From NCBI GenBank assembly GCA_027924585.1, contig BSBM01000870.1, forward strand, positions 2,728,001 to 2,792,000: DNA of 64,000 nt, in the 5' to 3' direction. The translations under genes were made by a program, and so were the position numbers. This stretch comes from Larix kaempferi (lineage: Eukaryota; Streptophyta; Pinopsida; Pinales; Pinaceae). How positions within the stretch are numbered: position 1 is the stretch's first letter; each line of letters starts with the position of its first letter. Below the pieces are notes generated by a model. The model ran no database searches and had not been told where the DNA came from. It saw only the letters and a list, made by a program, of their open reading frames with translations. Below are positions 54,995 to 64,000 of the stretch, in pieces.

Positions 54995-56318
54995 AAATAA
55001 GGAGTTTTTTAAGACATTTAGAGTAACTAATTAAACTCAATGCTTCTTGTAGATTGAAAAAAAGAAAACGTGATAGGATTAGCTTATGACTAAATGACTT
55101 TCGAGCATTAGTAAAAATAGTTATAAAATTTCCAGAACACGCCATTTTCACAATATGAAAGCTATTTTTAAAAAATTGATCGACTAATTCACAGATGCAG
55201 TTATCATATCATGATTGTTGGCCTTTACAAATGAACGTGGAGCTATTCATAATGCTACCACTGCAGGCCCGTAAGATTTTATTAACATGTTCTAAGGTGG
55301 TTTTGGCTGAGCATTGTTGGTTTTTATGGCCTAGGTGCGAATGGTTTTGTTATTCGGGCGTGATTCTTTCCACAGGGTGGATGCAAATGCGGCATTTTAA
55401 CCGAAAACAAGCACTAGCTACAGATTTGGGTGTGAAACGTAATCTATGTGGGAAAACTACGGCCATCAAGATGTAAATGGGAATTCTCTGGAATTGTCTT
55501 CTTATCAATGGGAAAGCTATGTGGGAGAAACTTACTTAGGACGTCGAGCAAGTGATAGTGGGAAAAATCCTAGATGCGTATGTGAGGATAGGGCCTTCCA
55601 GGCCCTGGTTCGCATAGGGTGGCTTTGCGTCCTCATTGCTTCGAATTAAACTAACCGCTTAATGCGTATAGGTTCGTTTGAAACATATATATATAGCAAC
55701 AAAAAGCTACCAAAAAGAGTGTAATTTCAACTGAGAACCTCGTATAACACAGAGGGGAGGGGCAGAGCACCTACTTGTCAGTTTCGCAGTATCTCCTGGT
55801 GGCTAGTGAACGTTCCGAGACGGGCGGTAGTGCAGTCAGAGGTTCAATATCGAACAACGAGCTATGTTATCCCTTGATAGTGGTGGAGTGATTTTTTTTT
55901 TTTTAAATCCTGTTCTATGCATTCATATATGGGAGGCATTAATTTCACATATGTGATAGGTTGGTGAATTGATGAGTACGAGGCTCGAGGCAGATGGGTA
56001 GTTAAAACATCACATGGCCACACTAATGACCCTACCAACTCCATATTCACACATTTGTCCAAATCGGTTTCTTCTCCAAAGTGGCGATTTTATTGTTACA
56101 TTCTACGCTTGTAGCGACAGTCTTAGTGTTAATATTTGCACTGAGGAGCTGCGCCAAGAATTGAGCTCAGGGTTGCGTCCAAGGATGAGGTGCGGTTATG
56201 ATGGTGGCTGCTATAGGGATAAGCTTTGTGTGTCGGCGGAGGATTTAGTCACGATATGTGCGCTAATGAAAGATGCACCAAAGAGTCATGAGGAAAAGAC
56301 CTAGAAGATTCTCGTGTC
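54995..56318. other. No gene seen
   Basis: Mixed composition, higher GC than average around 55740-55860 and 56140-56300. A T9-10 run at 55891. No motif recognised. Part of the minus-strand element's non-coding 3' region if ORF X belongs to it. Confidence 0.4.
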
Positions 56319-56660
56319 AGCGTCCTTTATAAAGTTAAACTCTGCGCCGAAGCGTCCGAAATAATGCTAGCAATTGCGCCAAAGGAGGCCAAAATAAGAC
56401 TAAGATAGGTGCCATGGTTGGGCCGAAAGCGGCCAAGGTAGTTTTAGACTTTGCGCGATAAGCGGGCAGTTTAAATCTAAAAGCTGCCCAAGAGAGGATA
56501 AAAAACAATGGTAAAATTATAGTTAAGATTCTTGTCGAAGAGGCAGAGTTATGTTTAAGATTTTCACCGAAGGTGGAAGATTTATGGTTAAAACTTGCGC
56601 AGAAATGCGGAAGACTGATGGTTAAAACTTGCACCGAAGGCTAAAGGTGACTTTTCCTTA
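56319..56660. repeat. Degenerate ~30-38 bp tandem repeat
   Basis: The words GCGCCGAAG, GGCCAA and GTTAAAACTTGCGC recur about every 30-40 bp (for example ATGGTTAAAACTTGCGCAGAA near 56582 and ATGGTTAAAACTTGCACCGAA near 56618). Upstream units are more diverged. Confidence 0.65.
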
Positions 56661-57933
56661 GAAACAATTTTTTTTAGAAAATGACTTTGGGAAACAAGTG
56701 TTAAAGTTTTCCAAGTTGGAGCAAGATAGGCTTCAAAAGGAAAGAGAAACAATTGTTACAAAAGTGTAGAAGGCAGGGCCCTAACATTTTTCGGAAAATT
56801 TGGGGAAGGATGTTGCAACAACAACAATTGGCGATTCGCTGGCGAACACAGATCTCTGAAACAAAACCTTGTCATGATCAGAATGACTTTTAAATTAGTA
56901 GCTTCAAGCGTGACAACATGCCCCTCAGTTCAACCTCTAAGAATGTAGTGATCTCTTAGCAATATTGGCCTTATGGGAAAAAGGAGGCTAAGACCTATAC
57001 TTCCTTCAAACTCTCTCAAGGCCAGGATATGGAGTTAATTTTCTTAAGATCTGTCTTTATGGAGTTGTGACTAAAAGAGGAATCCACAAGATCGTAACAA
57101 TGTCTCATAGGCATATTCATTTGTTCTTCAATCCCATAATAATTGCATCTCTTTTGGACGTCCCTTAAATTGACAGCTTTAGCCGTTTGAGCCTTCCAGA
57201 AATAACTTGCTTAAAATTTCAATATTTTGATCTCGGTTCTTCAATCCATAATGTTGTTTTGTGTGAGCAAGAGATTTTATTTAGTATCAAGCTTCACAGA
57301 CGGAGAAGAATCCCGCTTGGGATGAGTTGCTTGAACAGCTCCATAGATTTGATCATTTTACTTCATCTTGACCATGCTTTAATTGAGGCAAGAATTTCTG
57401 GAAATCAGACTCCTTTGCATAACTTCTTTGGGATTTTATTTGTAGTATGGGATCATTTTAAATACTATACACCTGTGAAACATGCTTCCTTTCCGTGGGT
57501 CCATTAATAGTGAAAACCTCAAGACAGGCATCAATTTTAAAGTGGGTGGAGCCTTAAGATAGTGATAGAGAAATGTTGCATCATTAGTCATTGAACTAGG
57601 GTTATTTTGACCAAAAAGGAAGAGATCTCTACATTCCTAAAGGCTGATCAATGAAGGAGAAATCACTGTGCTAAATTCTCCTTGTGTCTGAAATTCTGTC
57701 TTTCAAGATTTCGATTTTCCTCAAAGTTCTGTCCTACAACTATGCCAAGAGTCGAGGTGGGATTTATTAAGTAAAGTGAAGAAAAGAGCAAATAGACAGG
57801 AAGGAGAAGACCATCTATAACAGACTGAACCACTTAAACTGCTCGTGAAAACAAAACAAAAAACAATGGAAGGAAAAGAAAAGAAAAGAAACAAAGAAAC
57901 TATTTATTTATGTACAAAAGGTCTCAAACGAGG
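56661..57933. other. No gene seen; 3' of the Tat-like pol
   Basis: AT-rich. A frame at 57187-57507 (plus strand) has no motif. A purine run GGAAGGAAAAGAAAAGAAAA at about 57868-57888 is on the plus strand, the wrong strand for a PPT of the minus-strand element. Confidence 0.4.
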
Positions 57934-59010
57934 CTATGCAAAGTATTGCTTCAAGGCAAGGCCATTGAGGGGAAGGGTTACTTCCTCGCCTTGGAGGTCT
58001 TTTAGCTTGTAAGTAGATGGGCCAAGTTTTTCAGAAATTAGATATGGACCGACCCATAGATGTTGAAACTTCGTATGCATTCCTTTACCTTCATGTGGGT
58101 GATCCCATTTTAGAACTAAGTCGCCTACTTCGAAAATCATTTTGCCGGACTTCCTTTTATCAAACCACCTTTTGACTATGTCTTGGTGTTGGTGGAACCG
58201 ATATTTGGCCTTTTTCCGAGATTCTTCGAGTTTCAGTAAAGTGTCAATCCTAGACTGTAAAACCTGACTACTGGTGCCCCGGGAGGCTTGAGATAATTGC
58301 AACGATGGGAGAAAGAGTTTAGGAGGGAGGATGGCTTCTCTGTCGTAAACGAGGGTATATGGGGAAACTCCCAAAGCATTCTTTGGAGTGACTCTATCTT
58401 CCCATAAAGCATTTGGGAGAGTAGTGTGCCATCTTTCCTAGTTTTCAATCACATTTTTCTTATGGATTCGGATAATATTTTTGTTTGAAGATTCTACTAA
58501 CCCATTTCCTTGGGGATAGTAGTTGGATGAATAATGTAATTTAATTCCTCATTCATAAACAAATTAATTTATTTTAAAAGACAAGAAATTAGTTGCATTA
58601 TCAAAGAGTAGGGAAATTGGAACCCCAAACCTAGTTATGATGTCCTCTTTTAAAAAACTAATGACCGCATCTTCATTGATTTTGCATAATGGGATAGCTT
58701 TTGTCCATCTTGTAAAATAATCTGTGGCTGTCAGGATATACCAGTGCTGCAGAGAAGAATTTGGTTTTATCTCTCCAAAGACATCTGTGCCCCATTGTTC
58801 AAAAGGCTCCGAGATGATAACCAGCTATAATGGTCCTGCTTCCTTGGGTAATTTTCCAGCACTTCTTTGGCATATGTCACAATTCCGTGCATAGGCATGA
58901 GAGTCCCTGAACAAAGTGGGACAATAATATCCATCCCTCAGTATCTTGTGAGTTGTCGTGTCTCCGGAATAATGCCCACCAGCAGGGCCATCATGTAGCT
59001 CTTTGACCAC
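57934..59010 (-). pseudogene. Tat-like integrase
   Basis: Zinc-binding region HDGPAGGHYSGDTTTHKIL with CDICQRS (HHCC). Core: FEQWGTDVFGEI (Asp), LLFDNATNF (Asp), GNGLVESSNKN (Glu), so DDE is intact. C-terminus: KSGKMIFEVGDLVLKW and HLWVGPYLISEKLGPSTYK, the GPY/F module. No chromodomain follows: the frame ends LNGLALKQYFA. A stretch between 58825 and 58375 holds several stops. Confidence 0.9.
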
Positions 59011-59136
59011 TTTACTTGCATCTTCCTTCTCTAAACATTTGATAAAAATACCATCATAATTTTATCTGAAAAGTACTCCATCAATGATCTGGTAAGCTGC
59101 TGACTTCAAACGGAGTGCTCTTCTTTGCTTAGAAAT

Positions 59137-60516
59137 CTAATGCTCTAGTAAGTACCCTTGTTGCAAGTAGTGCACTAAATCTCTGTACCAAGATTCAGGC
59201 ACTGTGAAGATAGGGCAGATTTTGGCTATATTTAGTTTGGCTTCATTTTCCCAATCTCGCTCTTCATCTATTGGGTGTTGAGTGAGTAATTTACATAGGC
59301 CTTGACCTTTAATAATGGTGGCTGGTTTAAATTCTAGATCGTATTCTTGAAGGGTGGTGACCCGATTTCCTCTTCTTTCTCCCAACTCCTTTTGAACAAA
59401 CAGGGATCTGACGGCTGGATGGGGAACTACAACTTTGGTTATGTTATTAAGAATATATGGCCTGGACTATTTTACTGCTTTGTATATGGTGTATGCCTAT
59501 TTATCTACGACAGGATAGTTCAGTTCGGCACCCTGTAGACTAGTGCTCATAAAAGAGATTGGGTATTCATCTCCTAACTCCACCTTTTGCGTAAGCACAA
59601 CTGCGAGAGAGTCATATGAAGCGAAGGTATATAAGATAAAATCTTTGTCAAAATTTGGGCTTCTCAGAGAGGGAGCCTTGTCTATGGCTATTTTTATATC
59701 CTTAAATGCATCCTTTTCTAAATCTGTCCATTTGAACTGCACATTTTGCTTGACCATCTATTGTAACGGTTTAACGGTCTGGGCGAAATCAGGGACAAAT
59801 CTTCGAACAAAATTAATCATGCCCATAAATGATTGCATAGACCTTTTTCTGTGGGGCATGGGAATTTTACTGATAGCTTGCACTCTCTCTTTATCTATCG
59901 AGATTCCCTTTTTCGAAATGATGTGACCAAGAAGCTTCCCCTCAAGGACTGCAAACACACTTTTCTTGGGGTTTAGAGAGATACCATACTTCTTGCATTA
60001 GTCAAAAATCTATTTCAAATGGAAGACATGGTCCTCTGTTTTCTTTGAAAAGACTATCACATCATCCAGATATACTATGACATAGTGACCGCCCAATCCT
60101 CGAAAAGCAATGTCCATCGCTCGTTGGAAAGTAGCTCCTGCATTTATCAACCCAAACGACATTCTTCAGTATGTGAACATCCCCCACTTAGTGCGGAAAG
60201 TAGTATTAAGATGATCTCCTTCCACTACCAACACTTGATTGTAACCAGAGAAACCATCTAGTAGAGAAAACATTTCTACTCCTGATACCATCTACAAAAT
60301 TTGTTCCATTGAAGGAACATGATAATGATCTTTATCAGATGCTCTGTTCAGGTTTCTGAAATCCACACATAGTCTTATTTCTACAGACTTATTCCTTATG
60401 GGAACTAAATTCGCGACCCATTCTGAATTTTAGACTCTAAAGATGATTTTAGCATCTAATAACTTCTTTAATTCCTTCTGCATCAAAGGTTCGAGTGTAG
60501 GATGCATTCTTCACAG
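59137..60516 (-). pseudogene. Tat-like reverse transcriptase and degenerate RNase H
   Basis: RT blocks: LCVDFRNLNRASDKDHY, SLLDGFSGYNQVLV, MSFGLINAGATFQRAMD, VIVYLDDVIVFSKK (catalytic YLDD at 60061-60072), LNPKKSVFAVLEGKLLGHI. The connected RNase H reads DKDFILYTFASYDSLAVVL, with Phe replacing the first catalytic Asp of the usual YTDAS. Stops interrupt it at, for example, the QIL-MVSG, TY-RMSFG, HLK-IFD and LQ-MVKQ positions, each where Gln or Arg is expected. Confidence 0.9.
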
Positions 60517-61671
60517 CTACTGCTGAAAAGGTTTAACACCTGTCTTCATAGGTATGACATGCTGAATGATACGAATATCATATGTTTTTAGATATTCATA
60601 TGTCCAAGCAAACACATCTTTATATTGCCGAAAAAGTTTAATGAACCTATCTCTTTCACCCGGTGAACAACATCTACCAATATTAACATATTTTGGTTTG
60701 GCCTCTGTGCCTAGATTTATCAATTCATGCTGCATAGTAGAACTATGAGTTTTAACATTTGCGGGTTTCTTGAACTTGCTCTGCAAGTCAAACAAAATTT
60801 CAAGCGATATCACTCCTTTGGGGATGAAATTTCCTTTGACTGCGTCCTTATTTTGCAGATCAGCATCATGTTTTTCTTCGTCTATAACATCTTCTTGAAA
60901 CATGTCTTCAGTTGTAAGGAAACTAATGATTTTCTTGTCATCATTGAACACCCTGAAAATTGTTATATTATCTGGAACGGAAGGCCTGAAAACCAATTCA
61001 ATAGAACACTTATTATTAGTAGGCACCAACCTAGAAGCAGAGGTAGCTAACAAGTCAGTGGCAGCATTCTGTAATCTAGGAACATATTTTATATTAAAAG
61101 CTTCAAAGTTGGTAATTAGATCCCATACCTCAGATTGATAGCCTTTCAGATGTGGTGAAAGACAATCAATCATGTCTCTTACCTGTCTGGTGACTATTTT
61201 CGAGTCACCGAAGACTTTCATATATTTAACATTCAAACCGATGGATTTCTTCAGTCCATGGAGTAAAGATTCATATTCAGCAGTATTATTAGTACAATCG
61301 AACTCAAATCTACAAGACAAGAAGTGCTTGTTCCGATCGGGATCCATTAGAACACAATCGGCTCCGAATCCTTCCTGAGTTTTGGAACCATCAAAGTACA
61401 AAATCAAAAAAACATTCTTTGATCTAACTAAGTTAGTATCTGAACCATCTAAGTCGGTAACTAAGTTAACTATGTTACAGTCAATATCGTCGGTCCGAGA
61501 AAATTGAAGGATATCAGACTGTTTGTCTAATTCATTGCTGATATCTTCTGACTGATAATTTCCAAGCTCAATTTCTAAGAAACAGTTCCCTTGGACAGAA
61601 GATGAGAAAGCTACGGCTTCATTCTTTTCCTCTAGCTGAGTTATGTTCTGCTTCATGTGCGGCTCGCTCAA
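60517..61671 (-). pseudogene. Second RNase H located upstream of RT
   Basis: An open frame of 384 codons. Residues about 88-215 (61410-61027) form an RNase H: VFLILYFDGSKTQEGFGAD (D94), NNTAEYESLLHGLK (E132), MKVFGDSKIVTRQV (D156), LQNAATDLLATSASRL (D206). All four acidic residues are present. The rest (CSPGERDRFIKLFRQYKDVF, WTYEYLKTYDIRIIQHVIP) is the usual start of gypsy RT. So this RNase H sits between protease and RT. Confidence 0.88.
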
Positions 61672-62613
61672 AACTTTAATTTGGTTTTGCTTGTTCTGAT
61701 AGGGCAGCCATAAGTGGGACCAATCTGTGGAGAAATAACCATCTAGTTTAGCTTACCAGTCTCAGCTTAGGATCAAACTATAATCTTTAGGGATATCAAC
61801 TACCATTATATCAATAAACTGACATACTCTAGAATCAGCAAACAACCTAATAAGCACATCTTTCATTTCCCCAATTACTTTAACAATAGTTCTATCTAGC
61901 TGAATAATCTAGGCTGGGGATGGAGTTGGCTTCCCATTGATCCTTTTGCAAATAGACAATGGCATGACATTTGAGGATGCTCCAGAATCTACTAAACAGT
62001 TATACACATTGTGATTGAAAATATCAAAAGTTAAAAGGAATGGCAATGTTTGGGATTTAGATTTCCCGCCAATACTAGCTTCATTAATTTCAGGGTCTTC
62101 CTAAGTATCTGCTAACGGCGCGCTAGATTGGGGTTCAAGAGCTTGCAACAATTTATTTCGTTGTTTAGGAAAACTACACATGTCAAATATAGACACATTA
62201 GCTTTTACTTTCTTTATGTATTTGATGATGTCATATCCCATATCACATTCCTTTACAACTTTGGGTTGATTATCAGTTTTATTCAAAGTTACTTTTGATG
62301 GATGAATTGTTTCTACATTCGGTTGCTTAGTAGGCATTTGGTTAGGTTTGGGATGTAGAGGAATGACTGTGATGTGTATTTTAGGTATCTCTTTGAAGGA
62401 TTTAGGCTTGGGCGTGGTTAATCTTGGGTTCGGATCAGCGACTGGACCTTTACTACGAGTATTAATGTTAATAGTTGAAACTCGACTTTCTTCAGGATAA
62501 TCTTCAACCAATTCAGTCAAAGGTACCCAATCCCATAACACCATAGTAGTGTCCGTGGCGGGTTCTTCAGGTTCAGTATTTTGATCTTCTGGAGGATTGT
62601 CTTGGTCTGGGAT
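61672..62613 (-). pseudogene. Tat-like aspartic protease
   Basis: Linker from 62544 (MVLWDWVPLTELVEDYPEE), then after stops the active site NCLVDSGASSNVMPLSIC at about 61955-62010, and the block IDIMVVDIPKDYSLILS. Stops near 61910, 61763 and 61755. The two at SRDW and WQAKL-like positions read TGA and TAA, as if from CGA and CAA. Confidence 0.82.
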
Positions 62614-64000
62614 TTATGAGTCTAACATTTGGTTCATCACCAAGCTCATTGAATTTATCCATTGTGCACAACTTTTTTCAGAGTGTGGTTCTTGATGAAA
62701 GGTGTAGAAATCTTCCATTCCTACTTCATTCAAATTTAAAATAGGAGAGTTTTTCATAGGTGGTTGAGGTTGATCGTTTTCCTCTCTTTTCTTGTAGAAA
62801 GGTTTAAGGGGCTTCCTGGAAGTGGTAGCTGCCTTATCCTTTTCAAGATCTACAATTTTATTGGACAATTTTTGCATCATTTTGACTACATTTTCCATAT
62901 CCGCTGATGGTTCTTCCTTATCCCTGGTAAGCAAGAATGGTTTCTTAGTGGTCGCTGTTTTTGTTTCCACATTAAGCGCATGCTTAGCAATGTTGTCTGC
63001 TTCTTCTTCTACCTTCCTAGCTTCCTTGAAATTTTCTATTAAGGTGGTTTTCTTAGTCCTTTTGACAAACATTGCCAAGGGGGGATAGAGTGCAGTCGTA
63101 TAGTATTCCACTAAAGATTCTTCTATGGGTTTAGCTGCTTCGCTAAAATTATTTAACAGTGTGGTGAATCTTTGGTTGAATTCTTGTACCTTCTCTTTCT
63201 TTTCCATCCTCATAGACAGCAATTCTTTCATGAGTGTAGCTACTATTTTCTGATTTCCATATTTCTTCAAGAAACATTGTTCAAATTCTTCCCAATTGAC
63301 TATCGAGCTGGCTTGTAAACTAAAATACCACGAGGATACTTTAGGATCGAAAGTACAGGGGAAAAGATGGCAGACTACATATTCATGCTGCACATTTAAT
63401 AAGTTCAAGGCTAAGTAATAGCTTTTAAGGTGATCTTCAACGGAAATACCTTTTCCAGGATCATACTTAGGAAAGACCTTTTCAGGGTTCTTAGGTAGAT
63501 TGTGAAAAGGACTATCCAAGTTCAAGGCTCCTCTTGCTCTCCAGGAAGGTACAGCCATGGCTCCTCGTGGAGAATTTGGTGGAGTATCGTGAGGAGTACA
63601 AGGTGGAGAATTCTCTGGAGTGCACATTTCTTCAAGATCTAGAGGATCTTCAAGTTTTATTTCTCCAAGAGGTTTTGTAATTTCTTCTAAAGATAAGTCT
63701 ACTAATTCTTCAAAGCTCTGAACTAGAACTGAATCGCATGTGTAATGTTTTTCTTTTCTAAGAGCTCTTCTTCTAGGAAGAAAGGGAATTGCGTTTAAAC
63801 TGCCAAGTTGTTTAACGTAAGAACGAGTATGTCTTCTCAAGTTTGCTACTTCAGCAAAAGGTATAGCATACAATGTTTCTTGATTTTCTTGATTTTCAAA
63901 TTCAGAGTTGGGATTTCCTTGATTTGTCACTTCCAGATCTGAATTGCCTGGGATTACTGTTTTAAATGGGTTTCTAGCTAAATCTCCTCTTAAAGAAGAG
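62614..64000 (-). pseudogene. Tat-like gag, truncated by the window edge
   Basis: Open from the window edge to the stop at 62614; the true start lies beyond 64000. Capsid words: WRARGALNLDSPFHNLPK, PEKVFPKYDPGKGISVEDH, FDPKVSSWYFSLQASSIV, EFEQCFLKKYGNQK, KKEKVQEFNQRFTTLL. No CCHC knuckle is visible. Pro-rich stretch (ENSPPCTPHDTPPNSPRG) before the capsid. Confidence 0.88.

Larger units (their letters stand above)
57934..64000 (-). mobile_element. Tat-like Ty3/gypsy gag-pol, cut by the window edge
   Basis: All coding blocks share one minus-strand frame from 64000 to 57934: gag, protease, RNase H, reverse transcriptase, degenerate RNase H, integrase. I see no frameshift but more than a dozen in-frame stops. 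The 5' LTR, PBS and gag start lie outside the window to the right. A 3' LTR could not be found. The presence of two RNase H domains is a hallmark of the Tat lineage (Ogre, Retand and relatives). Confidence 0.85.

Noticed and set aside
57868-57900. Purine run as PPT of the Tat-like element
   Set aside because: The purines are on the plus strand while the element reads on the minus strand.

Overview
The window looks like nuclear DNA of a seed plant with a very large, repeat-filled genome, most likely a gymnosperm (inference from very low gene density, stacked old LTR retrotransposons, and many decayed plant gene fragments that keep their introns). No bacterial or organellar gene, CRISPR array or operon is visible. 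I found no intact host gene. Everything coding is either a transposable element or a broken gene copy.

Region 1-19.4 kb is a graveyard. It holds degenerate tandem repeats (0.8-1.25, 3.6-4.4, 18.6-19.4 kb), a small CACTA-ended element, a tRNA-derived SINE candidate, and relics of LINE, Ty1/copia and Ty3/gypsy elements. Between them are single exons or exon pairs of recognisable plant genes: a leucine-rich-repeat receptor kinase, serine palmitoyltransferase LCB2, actin-related protein ARP3 and an EDM2-like PHD protein.

Region 19.9-31.5 kb is the most interesting. It is one split plus-strand gene: a transposase-derived protein with a SWIM zinc finger (19920-22580), followed by a tandem array of two alternating exons. 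Each exon is exactly 81 nt, all are phase 1-1, and the pair recurs five times with a 354-357 bp period. A terminal exon ends at 31492. The gene carries stops and frameshifts, and a 6.9-kb LTR element sits one base before the G of a splice acceptor. That element (23922-30847, TSD ttgca) has matching 604-bp LTRs, PBS and PPT but no gag-pol. Its interior is four clean tandem arrays (40, 71, 34 and 24 bp) plus one degenerate array. Its LTRs and leader are related to the copia element downstream, so it looks like a non-autonomous partner.

Region 32.7-46.0 kb is a full Ty1/copia element (TSD ttatt) with three insertions inside it: a 1.3-kb solo LTR in its 5' LTR (TSD gttat), an antisense Ty3/gypsy deletion derivative in its protease (TSD ctatg), and a 1.0-kb hAT-like element in its RNase H (TSD catcgatc). 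All three TSDs can be read exactly. The copia gag-pol frame is continuous across them but has four stops and mutated integrase and RT catalytic residues.

Region 46.5-50.6 kb holds an importin-alpha pseudogene (minus), two clean exons of an unrecognised gene (plus) and a LINE 3' relic (plus). Region 51.5-64 kb is minus-strand: a decayed ORF of about 1,150 codons with a coiled-coil second half, then a Tat-like Ty3/gypsy gag-pol running off the right edge. Its active-looking RNase H lies upstream of the reverse transcriptase, while the usual RNase H after RT has lost its first catalytic aspartate.
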